Below, piece by piece: positions 42,361 through 52,276 of a DNA stretch of 64,000 nucleotides (positions are counted from its first letter, which is position 1; each line of letters begins with the position of its first letter). The stretch comes from RPQJ01 sp963754535. Its GTDB lineage: Bacteria; Pseudomonadota; Gammaproteobacteria; Steroidobacterales; Steroidobacteraceae. The stretch is taken from assembly GCA_963754535.1 (NCBI GenBank), contig CAVWGG010000031.1, positions 1 to 64,000 of the forward strand, given 5' to 3'. Made by a program: the position numbers and the translations under genes. Under the pieces are notes generated by a model that did not search any database, had not been told where the DNA came from, and saw only the letters and a list, made by a program, of their open reading frames with translations.

Positions 42361-43263
42361 TCAGTTCGCGTACTCGAACCGCATCGACAGGTCGACGGCC
42401 CGCACGTTCTTCGTCAGCGAACCGACCGAGATGAAATCCACGCCGGTTTCACCGACTGCCCGCAACGTCTCCAGCGTGACGCCCCCGGACGCCTCGAGCT
42501 TGATCGGTCCATGCGGATGCGAGCGGTTGAGCGCAACCGCAGCCCGCAAGTCCTCCAGCGAAAACTCGTCGAGCAGCGCCATGTCGGCGCCGGCGTCGAG
42601 CGCCTGGCGCAGCTCGTCGAGTGACTCGACTTCCACTTCGATCATTACCCTTGCGGGCGATGCCTTGGCTGCCGCCACCGCGGCGCCAATCGAACCGGCC
42701 GCCAGGATGTGGTTCTCCTTCACCAGGATGCCGTCATACAGGCCGACTCGATGGTTGACGCCGCCGCCGCAGCGCACGGCATATTTCTGCGCGTTGCGCA
42801 GGCAGGGCAGCGTCTTGCGCGTATCGAGCACGCGGCACGGCAGTCCACGCAGGACGTCGGCATAGCGCCTGGTGGCCGTCGCCGTCGCCGACAGCACCTG
42901 CAAGAAATTGAGCGCCGTGCGTTCCCCGGTCAGCAGCGAGCGGGCCGGGCCTGACAGCCGGTACAGCACCTGGTTGGGTTCCACGGTGTCGCCATCGGCT
43001 ACGTGCCAGTCCACGACGACCGCCGGATCGACCTGCCGGAACACTTCGTCGACGTACGGCCGGCCTGCGACCACCGCCGCTTCCCGCGTGATCACCCTGG
43101 CGCGCCCCATGCGACCGGCCGGCACCAGCGCCGCGGTGAGATCGCCGCTGCCGATGTCCTCCTTGAGCGCGGCAGCGACGGTGTCGCGGAGATCCGCCGG
43201 CAGGACGATTGCCGCGTCCGGGTCGTGGGAGCGGGGCGTGTTCGCTGTCGCGGTCGTCGTCAT
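42361..43263 (-). CDS. nadC: Nicotinate-nucleotide diphosphorylase (quinolinate phosphoribosyltransferase)
   Basis: NadC makes nicotinate mononucleotide from quinolinate and PRPP in NAD synthesis. It has 300 residues from ATG 43263. EDIGSGDLTAALVP, GERTALNFLQVLSATAT, VLDTRKTLPCLRNAQKYAVRCGGGVNHR and LYDGILVKENHI are all conserved active-site blocks. The C-terminal IKLEASGGVTLETLRAVGETGVDFISVGSLTK is complete. It follows a terminator-bounded neighbour and is monocistronic. Confidence 0.95.
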   Translation of the reverse strand: MTTTATANTPRSHDPDAAIVLPADLRDTVAAALKEDIGSGDLTAALVPAGRMGRARVITREAAVVAGRPYVDEVFRQVDPAVVVDWHVADGDTVEPNQVLYRLSGPARSLLTGERTALNFLQVLSATATATRRYADVLRGLPCRVLDTRKTLPCLRNAQKYAVRCGGGVNHRVGLYDGILVKENHILAAGSIGAAVAAAKASPARVMIEVEVESLDELRQALDAGADMALLDEFSLEDLRAAVALNRSHPHGPIKLEASGGVTLETLRAVGETGVDFISVGSLTKNVRAVDLSMRFEYAN

Positions 43264-43324
43264 GCTGGTCGTCCATCCATCCTCGAGCGGCGCGCCGAAT
43301 TGTCCGCTCCGCCCGTACAAAAAG

Positions 43325-43347
43325 AAAACCCGGCGGAGCCGGGTTTT
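43325..43347 (-). terminator. Rho-independent terminator of the PuuD-N gene
   Basis: AAAACCCGGC and GCCGGGTTTT flank a GGA loop. Read on the minus strand the stem is followed by TTTTCTTTTT. It stands between the membrane-protein gene and nadC. Confidence 0.85.
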
Positions 43348-43371
43348 CTCGTGCCAGTCAGCCGATCATTG

Positions 43372-43974
43372 TCAGAACGGCAGGCCGTGGGTCGCCGAGC
43401 CCATGCACAGCAGCATCGGGATCGACAGCACGAAGTTCGTGCGCGAGGCGAGCATGGCGATCTTGCGCGCGGCGGCCTTTTCCTCGTCCGTCGCGGGCTT
43501 GATGCCGAGGATCTTCTTCTGGTTGGGCCAGATCAGCCCCCAGACGTTGAACAGCATGATGGTGCCGAGCCAGGCGCCGATGCCGATCACGAGCTGGTAG
43601 TAGTTCACCGGGTCGCTCATCAGGCCGAGCGTGAACGCGCCGTGGAAATTGCCCGAGCGCGCGAGGTACCAGGCGCCCGTGAGCCAGGTCGCCAGTGCCG
43701 CCCAGCGGAACCAGAACAGCGCCACCGGGGCGATGTACTTGGCGATGCCGGCGCCGCCCGGGCCGCCCTTGTCCGCTGCGGCAGCGGCGAGCCCGGGGAT
43801 CTGCACCAGGTTGAAATAGTAGAGCAGGCCGATCCAGGTGATGCCGGCCAGGATGTGCAGCCAGCGGGCCAGGCCGAGCTCATGGAAGGTGGTGGGCGAG
43901 ATCAGCAGTGCGAGCACGACAGCCGCGACGAAACCGGTCGTCATGGCGCCGCGAACCGTATTCAATGGATTCAT
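43372..43974 (-). CDS. Urate_ox_N/PuuD N-terminal-type membrane protein
   Basis: A 200-residue inner-membrane protein with about five or six hydrophobic segments. LGLARWLHILAGITWIGLLYYFNLVQIP is the pattern of the PuuD/Urate_ox_N (DUF989) family, followed by FWFRWAALATWLTGAW and IMLFNVWGLIWPNQKKILG. The cytochrome c domain of true PuuD urate oxidases is missing, so urate oxidation should not be assumed. Histidines in the membrane helices could bind haem. It has its own terminator and diverges from the DUF1289 gene. Confidence 0.7.
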   Translation of the reverse strand: MNPLNTVRGAMTTGFVAAVVLALLISPTTFHELGLARWLHILAGITWIGLLYYFNLVQIPGLAAAAADKGGPGGAGIAKYIAPVALFWFRWAALATWLTGAWYLARSGNFHGAFTLGLMSDPVNYYQLVIGIGAWLGTIMLFNVWGLIWPNQKKILGIKPATDEEKAAARKIAMLASRTNFVLSIPMLLCMGSATHGLPF

Positions 43975-44081
43975 GGATTAGCATTCCTGCGGGAAAAAAT
44001 CTTTTTGGAACCGGGGGTTATATTCACCCCGAACCTTGGAATGGTTTGAAGAATAGGCGAGGGAACCCCATAATTCAACGT

Positions 44082-44103
44082 CCTGCGCAGCAGGCGCAGG
44101 AGG
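44082..44103 (+). promoter_or_regulatory. Hairpin overlapping the DUF1289 ribosome-binding site
   Basis: CCTGCGC (44082-44088) pairs with GCGCAGG (44094-44100). The right arm takes in the first half of AGGAGG (44098-44103), which is 4 bases before the ATG. Folding would hide the ribosome-binding site, so translational control is possible. Confidence 0.35.
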
Positions 44104-44107
44104 CTTC

Positions 44108-44311
44108 ATGAACCAGGTTGCACCAACTTCACCGTGTTTGAACATCTGCGTGCTCGATGCCGCCCGGACTTGCATCGGGTGTGGCCGCACGCTGGATGAG
44201 ATCGCACGGTGGGGTCGGATGAGCGCTGCCGAGCAGTGGCAGGTCATTGGGCGCCTGGAACGTGTCCGTCAGCAGGAGGCCGCAACGGCAAGTCCCGTCC
44301 CTGTGAACTGA
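44108..44311 (+). CDS. DUF1289 small cysteine-rich protein
   Basis: This 67-residue protein has the DUF1289 pattern SPCLNICVLDAARTCIGCGRTLDEIARWGRMS, with four cysteines (C, C, then CIGC) able to hold a metal or iron-sulfur centre. Proteins of this family are widespread in proteobacteria and of unknown role. It has a strong AGGAGG ribosome-binding site within a hairpin. It lies upstream of grxD, whose product handles iron-sulfur clusters; a link is suggestive only. Confidence 0.82.
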   Translation: MNQVAPTSPCLNICVLDAARTCIGCGRTLDEIARWGRMSAAEQWQVIGRLERVRQQEAATASPVPVN

Positions 44312-44415
44312 GCGAGTTCGAGGCGAACGGAACGCCGTCTGCGTTCTGATGTCATTGGCAAGGCCGGCGTGTGTGCCGGCGAACTGGCTGCGTCTCGCGG
44401 CCGAGAGGTAAGGAC

Positions 44416-44745
44416 GTGGACGTTACTCAGCGAATCCAGGAACAGCTCAAGTCGAACCCCGTCGTGCTCTACATGAAGGGCACGCCTGACTTCCCGCAGT
44501 GCGGGTTCTCCGCCTCGGCCGTGCGCACGCTCGAAGCCTGCGGCGCGGAGTTCGCCTACGTGAACATCTTCGAAGACCCGGAACTGCGCGAGGCGCTCAA
44601 GCGCTACTCGAACTGGCCGACGTACCCGCAGGTTTACGTCAAGGGCGAACTGCTCGGCGGCTCGGACATCCTCACCGAGATGTTCCAGAAGGGCGAGTTG
44701 CAGCAGGTGCTGAACGAAGCCGGCGCCACGGCCAAGTCGGCCTGA
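44416..44745 (+). CDS. grxD: Monothiol glutaredoxin Grx4 family
   Basis: This is an iron-sulfur cluster carrier of the CGFS class. It has 109 residues from GTG 44416 (GTAAGGA upstream). VVLYMKGTPDFPQCGFSASAV holds the CGFS active site (C29), and NWPTYPQVYVKGELLGGSDIL supplies the glutathione-binding TYPQ and GGSD motifs. It ends at a terminator facing rnt. Confidence 0.94.
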   Translation: MDVTQRIQEQLKSNPVVLYMKGTPDFPQCGFSASAVRTLEACGAEFAYVNIFEDPELREALKRYSNWPTYPQVYVKGELLGGSDILTEMFQKGELQQVLNEAGATAKSA

Positions 44746-44758
44746 GCGAGCCGCCAGG

Positions 44759-44798
44759 CCGCCCGCTGCGGTTGTTCCAGCGGGCGGTCCTTACTTTT
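44759..44798. terminator. Terminator between grxD and rnt
   Basis: CCGCCCGCTG and CAGCGGGCGG form a 10-bp stem with a 9-base loop, followed by TCCTTACTTTT on the plus strand. It separates the converging genes. Confidence 0.75.
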
Positions 44799-45495
44799 AA
44801 ATCGCGTCTTCGTCGGCCGGAGGCGGCTCACGCTGGGTGAGCTGCGGCGCTCGCTCGCACGCATCTTCGTACAGGCTGCGGAATTTGTTGCAGATGATGC
44901 AGAAGAGCGCGGCGGTACGTTCCGCGTCGTAGATCGCCGAGTGTGCGGCGTTCGGATCCCACTCGAGTCCCGCGGCCCCGATCGCCCGTGACAGCACCGT
45001 CTGGCCGAAGGCGACGCCGCCGAGCGTCGCCGTGTCGAAGCTCGAGAACGGGTGGAACGGGTTGCGCTTGATGTCCGTGCGCGCAATCGCCGCATTGAGG
45101 AAATTGAGGTCGAACGAGGCGTTGTGCCCGACCAGCACGGCCCGCGTGCATTCACGCTCGCGGACTTCCTTGCGGATTTCGCGGAACAATTGCGTCAGCA
45201 CTTCCTTCTCGGGCAGCGCCGGCCGCAACGGATGGTGCGGGTCGATGCCATTGACGGCGAGCGAAGCGGGATCCATGCGCGAGCCGTGGAACGGCTGCAC
45301 GTGGAAGCGGTGCGTCGCGCCCGGCCGCAGTTCGCCCATCGGCGTCATCTCGATCATCACCGCGGCGATCTCGAGCAGCGCGTCGGTCTGGTGATTGAAG
45401 CCGCCCGTCTCGACGTCGACCACGACCGGCAGGAAGCCGCGAAACCGGTCGGCGATGCGCGGTTCGACGAACTCGTATTCGTAGTCTTCGGTCAT
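44797..45495 (-). CDS. rnt: Ribonuclease T
   Basis: RNase T is a DEDDh exonuclease that trims tRNA and other stable RNA 3' ends. It has 232 residues from ATG 45495. Exo I VVVDVETGGFN, Exo II VGHNASFDLNFLN, and Exo III HSAIYDAERTAALF contain the four acids and the histidine. The start overlaps the pyrC stop (ATGA). The C-terminal about 20 residues are Pro/Glu-rich. Confidence 0.94.
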   Translation of the reverse strand: MTEDYEYEFVEPRIADRFRGFLPVVVDVETGGFNHQTDALLEIAAVMIEMTPMGELRPGATHRFHVQPFHGSRMDPASLAVNGIDPHHPLRPALPEKEVLTQLFREIRKEVRERECTRAVLVGHNASFDLNFLNAAIARTDIKRNPFHPFSSFDTATLGGVAFGQTVLSRAIGAAGLEWDPNAAHSAIYDAERTAALFCIICNKFRSLYEDACERAPQLTQREPPPADEDAI

Positions 45496-46550
45496 GCCGG
45501 GTCCATCATGCGCCATGCCAGCGTCGAACCGGCGCGAAAAGGCACGAGCCGGTCGGCTGCGGGCCCGAAAGGATAGCTGTCCGGCACGTTCCAGGTTTCC
45601 CTGCGCAGGGTGAGGGTGCCTTCGTTGCGGGGCACGCCGTAGAAATCTGCCCCGCGCTCGGACGCAAAAGCCTCGAGCCGGTCGAGTCGGCCCGCGCAAT
45701 CGAACGCCTCGGCATACAACTCGACGGCGGCATGGGCCGAGAAAATGCCGGCGCAGCCGCAGGCCGTTTCCTTGGTGTGCTGCGCGTGCGGCGCGCTGTC
45801 GGTGCCCAGGAAGAATCGAGGGTCGTCGCTGGTCGCCGCTGCGAGCAGGGCCTCGCGATCGCGCTCGCGCTTGAGTACCGGCAGGCAGTAGTGATGCGGA
45901 CGGAGGCCGCCTTCGAACAGCGCATTGCGATTCAGGAGCAGGTGCTGCGGCGTGAGCGTGGCGGCGACGCCCGGGCGGGAGCCCTGCACGAACTCCACCG
46001 CGATGCGCGTCGTGATGTGCTCGAACACCACCTTCAGGCGCGGCACGCGTTCGACGACGCGGCTCAGCACGCGGTCGATGAAGACGTGCTCGCGGTCGAA
46101 GACGTCGACGCTGCTCTCGGTGACTTCACCGTGCACCTGCAGCACGAGCCCGTGCTCGGCCATCGCTTCGAGCGCGGGCCAGACCTTCTCGATCGAGGTC
46201 ACGCCGGCGTCGGAATGCGTCGTGGCGCCCGCGGGGTAGAGCTTGGCGCCGACGACGAAGCCGCTGTCCTTCGCCTTGCGAATCTCGTCTGGCGACGTGC
46301 TGTCCGTCAGGTACAGCGTCATTTGCGGCTCGAATTTCAGGCCTGCCGGAACCGCTGCCAGGATCCGTGCCCGATACGCCGCGAGCGCGTCCGTGGTGGT
46401 CATCGGCGGCTTCAGGTTCGGCATCACCAGCGCGCGGCCGAACTGCCGTGCCGTGAAGGGCACCACGGCGGCCAGTTGTGCGCCGTCGCGCACGTGCAGG
46501 TGCCAGTCGTCGGGCCGGCGCAGCGTCAGTGTCGGCGGGGTGGTATTCAT
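45492..46550 (-). CDS. pyrC: Dihydroorotase
   Basis: PyrC closes carbamoyl-aspartate to dihydroorotate in pyrimidine synthesis. It has 352 residues, the type II (E. coli) form. RPDDWHLHVRDG carries the HxH zinc ligands, GAKLYPAGATT the carbamylated lysine, LQVHGEV and FEHITT the further histidines, and LGTDSAPHAQHTKE the catalytic Asp. It overlaps both neighbours by ATGA, in the order pepA-pyrC-rnt. Confidence 0.96.
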   Translation of the reverse strand: MNTTPPTLTLRRPDDWHLHVRDGAQLAAVVPFTARQFGRALVMPNLKPPMTTTDALAAYRARILAAVPAGLKFEPQMTLYLTDSTSPDEIRKAKDSGFVVGAKLYPAGATTHSDAGVTSIEKVWPALEAMAEHGLVLQVHGEVTESSVDVFDREHVFIDRVLSRVVERVPRLKVVFEHITTRIAVEFVQGSRPGVAATLTPQHLLLNRNALFEGGLRPHHYCLPVLKRERDREALLAAATSDDPRFFLGTDSAPHAQHTKETACGCAGIFSAHAAVELYAEAFDCAGRLDRLEAFASERGADFYGVPRNEGTLTLRRETWNVPDSYPFGPAADRLVPFRAGSTLAWRMMDPA

Positions 46551-48085
46551 GGCAGGGACCGCAACTGTGCGTCGAGTTCGGTCGCGTCGCCCAGCAGGTG
46601 CACGGCGTAGCGCACGCCGAAGCCGGTCATCTCGGTCGGCACGTGGGCGAGACCGCCTTTGCGTTCAGACGGAGCGAGGTCAACATGCACCCACGGCACG
46701 GACGCCTCGACGAACTTGCTGAGAAAGCGTGACGCCAGGATGTGGTCACCCTTGCTCTCGAGCGTGCACTGCAGGACGTCGGCGCCGGGGCACTCGAGCT
46801 CCGCGTCGAAGTCTTCGTCCATCGGGAAGCACCAGACGCGCTCACCGCTATGGCGTCCCGCCTGCTGCAGCCATTCGTGCAGGCCCGCGCGGTTGGTGAA
46901 CGCGCCTGCGTAGCGATCGGTCAGGGCATTGACGCAGGCGCCGGTCAGCGTCGCGAAATCGAGCACGAAACGCGGCTTTTCGCGCGAGGCGAGCGTCAGC
47001 GTATCCGCCAGCACCATGCGGCCCTCGGCATCACTGTGCACGACCTGGATCGTCACGCCGTTCAGCGCGTGCACGATTTCCTGCGGACGGAACGCGTTCG
47101 GGCCGATCTGGTTCTCGGTGATCGCGAGCCAGCAGTCGATCGGGTACGACGCTTCGAGCCGTGTCAGCGCGAGCAGCGTCCCGACCGCGACGGCGCTGCC
47201 CTGCATGTCGCCGTGCATCGTGTACATGCCGCGGTGCGGCTTGAGGTTGATGCCGCCCGTGTCGAAGCAGATGCCCTTGCCGACGAGCGCAATCCCGGTC
47301 GCGCCCCTGCGCGTGTGCGCTTCGGCTTGTAGGTGAGGCGCACGATCCCCGCGCCACGGTGCGGGTTGGCGCGGGCGACGGCCAGGAACGCACCGGCGCC
47401 CATTTTTTCGAGCTGACCGATGCCGTAGAACTTGAACGACCAGCCCTCGCGGCGCGCGAGCTGCTGCAGTGCTGCGCGATAGGCAATCGAGTCGAGCACG
47501 TTGGGCGGCAGGGTCGCGAGCCAGCGCGCGAGGTGGTTGCCCGACTGCGATGGCGCGGCTGCGGTCGTAAAGCGCGGATGCCCGGTCCGCGATGTCGACG
47601 TGCGACAGGTCGCAAGGAACGGTGGCCTTCGATTTCTGCTCCGGCATCGGCGCCGCGTGAGCCAGCACGGCGCTCAGCAGGGCTTCGAGCGCGGCCGTGC
47701 GTTCACCGGGCGCAGTGAATTCGTTTGCATGCAGATGCAGGCGCGCGACGCCGGGCTTGAGCACTTCGTGCGCCAGCTTGCCAGCCAGTTCGAGCCGCTC
47801 GAAACCGGTGGCGCCGGGCTTCACGAATCCAACCACGACGAGCGTCTGGCTGCGATTGGGCAGCCGCGTCACGAGAATCGGCGATTCCTGGCCGCTGCGC
47901 TGATGCGCCTGCAGCAATTTTCGCCACACGGCCGCCTGTGGCAGCGTGTCGACGGCTTTGTCCGGCCTGGCCGTCTTTTCGAGCAGGACGACCGCGCCAT
48001 CGGCACGCGACAGCGTGGTGTCCGACAGCGCGAGCGGCTGCGCCGAGACGTCGATTTTCAGCTCGGGCGGAATCACTTTTTGCAT
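46547..48085 (-). CDS. Leucyl aminopeptidase family M17 (frameshifted in the middle)
   Basis: This is a dizinc aminopeptidase. It starts at ATG 48085 (QKVIPPELKIDVSAQ). The catalytic domain has IALVGKGICFDTGGINLK, MHGDMQGSAV, WLAITENQIGPNAF, VVHSDAEGRMVLADTL and FATLTGACVNAL. The middle segment only makes sense in another frame between about 47570 and 47310, reading LDSIAYRAALQQLARREGW and GAGAFLAVARANPHRGAGIVRL, so a compensating indel pair is present. The corrected length is about 512 residues. The NTDAEGR box is HSDAEGR here. Its stop overlaps pyrC. Confidence 0.8.
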   Translation of the reverse strand: MQKVIPPELKIDVSAQPLALSDTTLSRADGAVVLLEKTARPDKAVDTLPQAAVWRKLLQAHQRSGQESPILVTRLPNRSQTLVVVGFVKPGATGFERLELAGKLAHEVLKPGVARLHLHANEFTAPGERTAALEALLSAVLAHAAPMPEQKSKATVPCDLSHVDIADRASALYDRSRAIAVGQPPRALARDPAAQRARLDCLSRSTAAARAPRGLVVQVLRHRSARKNGRRCVPGRRPRQPAPWRGDRAPHLQAEAHTRRGATGIALVGKGICFDTGGINLKPHRGMYTMHGDMQGSAVAVGTLLALTRLEASYPIDCWLAITENQIGPNAFRPQEIVHALNGVTIQVVHSDAEGRMVLADTLTLASREKPRFVLDFATLTGACVNALTDRYAGAFTNRAGLHEWLQQAGRHSGERVWCFPMDEDFDAELECPGADVLQCTLESKGDHILASRFLSKFVEASVPWVHVDLAPSERKGGLAHVPTEMTGFGVRYAVHLLGDATELDAQLRSLP

Positions 48086-48264
48086 GGGGAAAACCTTGAC
48101 CGTGATCGGCCCGGACCGGATCATTGCCGGGCGCATTCTGCGTGCAGCGCGCGAGCCGATTTCGCGCGCTCCGGCGCGGCGGCATGCTAACAGGCCGTGC
48201 CGGGCAAATCATTACCGCCCATCGACCGGCGCCGCGTTCTCGACTCGGATGGAGACTTTAACTG

Positions 48265-50929
48265 ATGTTCGAAACGTCCAAGATCGACGACGCCGATCCC
48301 GCCGAAACGCGCGAATGGCTGGAATCCATCGATTCCGTGCTGAAGACGCAGGGATCCGAGCGGGCACACTACCTGCTCGAGCGCATCATCGATTTCACGC
48401 GCCGAAGCGGCGCGTACCTGCCGTTCAAGCCGAACACGGCTTACGTCAACACCATCTCGACCGGCCAGGAACTGGAATATCCAGGCGATCGCGCGCTCGA
48501 GCGCCGCATCGAGGCCTATTTGCGCTGGAACGCGATGGCGATGGTCGTGCATGCCAACCGCCAGAGCTCGGAGTTCGGTGGGCACCTGGCGAGCTACGCC
48601 TCGGCGGCGACGCTCTACGAAGTCGGCTTCAACCACTTCTGGCGTGCCCCGAGCGAGCAGCACCCCGGCGACATGGTCTTCATCCAGGGCCATTCGGCGC
48701 CCGGCATCTATGCGCGCGCGTACCTCGAAGGCCGCCTGACCGAAGACCAGTTGAACCGCTTCCGCGAGGAAGTGGGTGGCGGACTGTCCTCGTATCCCCA
48801 CCCGTGGCTGATGCCGGACTTCTGGCAGTTCCCGACGGTGTCGATGGGCCTCGGCCCGATGATGGCGATCTACCAGGCGCGCTTCGTGCGCTACCTCGAG
48901 CATCGCGGCATCGTGCCGGTGAGCGATCGCAAGGTCTGGGCCTTCCTCGGCGACGGCGAGATGGACGAGCCGGAATCGCTCGGCGCGATCACGATGCCGG
49001 TGCGCGAGAAGCTCGACAACCTCGTGTTCGTCATCAACTGCAACCTGCAGCGGCTCGACGGGCCGGTGCGCGGCAATGGCAAGATCATCCAGGAGCTCGA
49101 AGCCGCGTTCCTCGGCGCGGGCTGGAACGTCATCAAGGTGGTGTGGGGTTCGCGCTGGGATCCGCTGCTGCAGCAGGACACCAAGGGCTTGCTGCGTCGG
49201 CTGATGATGGAATGCGTCGATGGCGAGTACCAGAACTTCAAGGCGAAGGGCGGCGCGTACACGCGCGAGAACTTCTTCGGCAAATACCCCGAGCTGAAGG
49301 AAATGGTGGCCAACATGTCCGACGAGGACATCTGGCACCTGAACCGCGGCGGCCACGACGCGCGCAAGGTCTTCAACGCCTACCAGGCGGCCATGAAGCA
49401 CACGGGCCAGCCGACGGTGATCCTCGCCAAGACGGTGAAGGGGTTCGGCCTGGGCCGCACCGGCGGCGAAGCGCAGAACATCACGCACCAGCAGAAGAAG
49501 CTCGACGACGCTTCGCTGCGCGAGTTCCGCGACCGCTTCAACATCCCGGTGTCGGACGAGGACATCGCGAGCCTGCCGTACTACCGTCCGGCGGAGAACA
49601 GCGAAGAGACTCAAGTACCTGCAGGGGCAGCGCAAGTCGCTCGGCGGGTACCTGCCGCAGCGCAGCGACCGCGCGCCGCCCCTCAAGACGCCCGCGCTCG
49701 AGGCATTCACGCCGCTGCTCGAATCGTCGGGTGAGCGCGAGATCTCGACGACGATGGCGTTCGTGCGCCTGCTCGGTATCCTGCTCAAGGACAAGGAGAT
49801 CGGCCCGCACGTCGTGCCGATCGTGCCGGACGAGGCGCGCACCTTCGGCATGGAAGGCATGTTCCGCCAGATCGGCATCTATTCGTCGATGGGCCAGCTC
49901 TACACGCCGCAGGACGCGGACCAGTTGCTGTACTACCGCGAGGACAAGAAAGGCCAGATTCTCGAGGAAGGCATCAACGAAGGCGGCGCGATGTGCAGCT
50001 GGATCGCGGCGGGCACGGCCTACGCGAACCACGGCGTCAACATGGTGCCGTTCTACATCTACTACTCGATGTTCGGCTTCCAGCGCATCGGCGATTTCGC
50101 CTGGGCCGCGGGCGACATGCAGGCGCGCGGCTTCCTGCTGGGCGCCACGGCCGGTCGCACGACGCTGGCAGGTGAAGGCCTGCAGCACCAGGACGGTCAC
50201 AGCCAGCTGGTGGCGACGACGATTCCGAACTGCGTCGCATACGACCCCGCCTTCGCCTACGAGCTGGCGGTGATCGTGTGGGATGGCTTGCGCCGCATGT
50301 ACGCGGAGCGCGAGTCGATCTTCTATTACATCACCTGCATGAACGAGAACTACGTGCAGCCGGCGCTGCCGCCGGGTGCGGAGACGGGAATCCTCAAGGG
50401 CATGTACCTGCTCAAGCGTGGCGGCAAAGGCAAGGTGCGCGCGAACCTGCTCGGCTCCGGCACGATCCTGCGCGAGGTGATCAAGGCCGCCGAAGTGCTG
50501 GAGAAGGACTTCGGCGTGCCCGCCGACGTCTTCAGCGTGACGAGCTTCTCCGAACTGCGGCGCGAGGCGCTCGACGCCGAGCGGTGGAACCTGCTGCACC
50601 CGGACCAGCCGCCGCGCGTGCCCTACGTGCAGGAGCTGCTGGGCGAGCAGAAGGGCCCGTTCGTCGCGGCGACCGACTACATGCGCATCGTGCCCGACCA
50701 GATCCGCCAGTGGGTACCGGGCGCGTTCCACGTGCTGGGCACGGACGGCTACGGCCGCAGCGATTCACGCGCCGCCTTGCGTGGCTTCTTCGAGGTCGAC
50801 TACCGCTACGTCGCGCTGGCCACCCTCAAGTCGCTGGCCGACGAAGGCAAGCTCGACCGTGCCACGGTCATGAGCGCGATCGAGAAGTTCGGGATCGATC
50901 CCGAGAAGCCGAACCCGGTGACGGTCTGA
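48265..50929 (+). CDS. aceE: Pyruvate dehydrogenase E1 component, homodimeric type (one frameshift)
   Basis: E1 decarboxylates pyruvate with thiamine diphosphate and passes acetyl to E2. The first frame covers residues 1 to about 450, with FLGDGEMDEPESLGAI and NLVFVINCNLQRLDGPVRGNG for the diphosphate site. The second frame, from about 49612, continues LKYLQGQRKSLGGYLPQR and then TTMAFVRLLGILLKDKEIG, PIVPDEARTFGMEG and YVALATLKSLADEG. The join at about 49607 lacks one base. The corrected length is about 888 residues. An essential central enzyme with its neighbours kept makes an assembly error the likely cause. It heads an aceE-aceF-lpdA operon. Confidence 0.92.
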
Positions 50930-50936
50930 GCGCGGG

Positions 50937-52276
50937 GTGAGCGAAGTGGCAAGCAACGGACTGATCGAAATCCGCGTGCCGGACATCGGCAACTACAAGG
51001 ACGTCGAGGTCATCGAAGTCGGCGTGAAGGCGGGCGACAGCGTTGCCGTGGAGGGCACGCTGATCACGCTCGAGACGGAAAAGGCGACGATGGACGTTCC
51101 ATCCACGACGGCGGGCGTGGTCAGGGAGCTGAAGGTGCAGCGTGGCGCGCGCGTGTCGCAGGGCGACGTCATCGCTGTCGTCGAGGCCACCGCGTCGCTG
51201 CGGCGGTTGCGCCTGCCCCGAGCCGGCAACAGCCGCGGTCGCCGCAACGACGCCAACGCCGAGGGCCGCGGCCGCGCACGGCGGCCGAAGGCAGGATCGC
51301 GGCCGCGGCGCCAGCGGCCATGCCCGCGACGGCGCGAGGCGGCACGATCGACGAGCCGGGATTCGCGCGCGCGCATGCCAGCCCTGCGATCCGCAAGCTC
51401 GCGCGTGAACTGGGCGTCGACCTCACGAAGGTGCAGGGCTCGGGCGATAAAGGCCGCATCACCGACGTCGACGTGAAGGCCTACGTGAAGCGCGTCCTGT
51501 CGTCGGGTGGCGCCGCTGTCCCTGGCGCTGCCGCGCTGCCGCGCGTGCCGGTGGTCGACTTCGCGGCATTCGGCCCGATCGAGCGCAAGCCGCTCACGCG
51601 CATCCAGAAGATCTCGGGACCGCGGCTGCACGCAAGCTGGGTGAACCTGCCGCACGTCACGCAGTTCGACGAGGCCGACATCACCGAGATGGAGCAGGCC
51701 CGCGCGAACCTGAAGCAGCAGGCGACGGAACGCGGCCTCAAGTTGACGCCGCTCGCATTCGTGATCCGCGCCTGCGTGCAGGCCCTGCAGCAGTTTCCGC
51801 AGTTCTGCGCATCGCTCGATGCCGATGCCGGCGAACTCGTCTACAAGAAGTACGTGCACATCGGCTTCGCTGCCGATACGCCGAACGGCCTGGTGGTGCC
51901 CGTCGTGCGCGACGCCGATCGCAAGGACGTCTTCGAGCTCGCGCGCGACCTCGCGGACCTCAGTGAAAAAGCCCGCGCGGGCAAGCTCTCCGCCGCCGAG
52001 ATGCAGGGTGGTTGCTTCACGATCTCGAGTCTCGGCGGCATTGGTGGCACCGCGTTCACGCCGATCATCAATGCACCCGAAGTCGCGATTCTCGGCGTCT
52101 CGCGTTCGGCGTACAAGCCGGTCTACAAGGACGGCGTCTTCGTCCCGCGCCTGATGATGCCGCTCTCGCTTTCGTACGATCACCGCGTCATCGACGGTGC
52201 CGCCGCTGTCCGGTTCACGTCGTTCCTCGCCTCTGCGCTCAACGACGTGGACGGACTGCTGAGGGCAATTCCATGA
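50937..52276 (+). CDS. aceF: Dihydrolipoyl acetyltransferase E2 of pyruvate dehydrogenase (frameshifts in the linker)
   Basis: The GTG at 50937 follows the aceE stop by seven bases. A single lipoyl domain has ETEKATMDVP (lipoyl Lys at 49). A peripheral-subunit-binding domain follows (SPAIRKLARELGVDLTKVQGSGDKGRITDVDV), then the catalytic domain ending SLSYDHRVIDGAAAVRF with His and Asp. Between about 51195 and 51290 the frame changes twice: an Ala/Pro linker (PEPATAAVAATTPTPR) reads in the middle frame. The corrected length is about 446 residues. The stop overlaps lpdA (ATGA). Confidence 0.9.
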
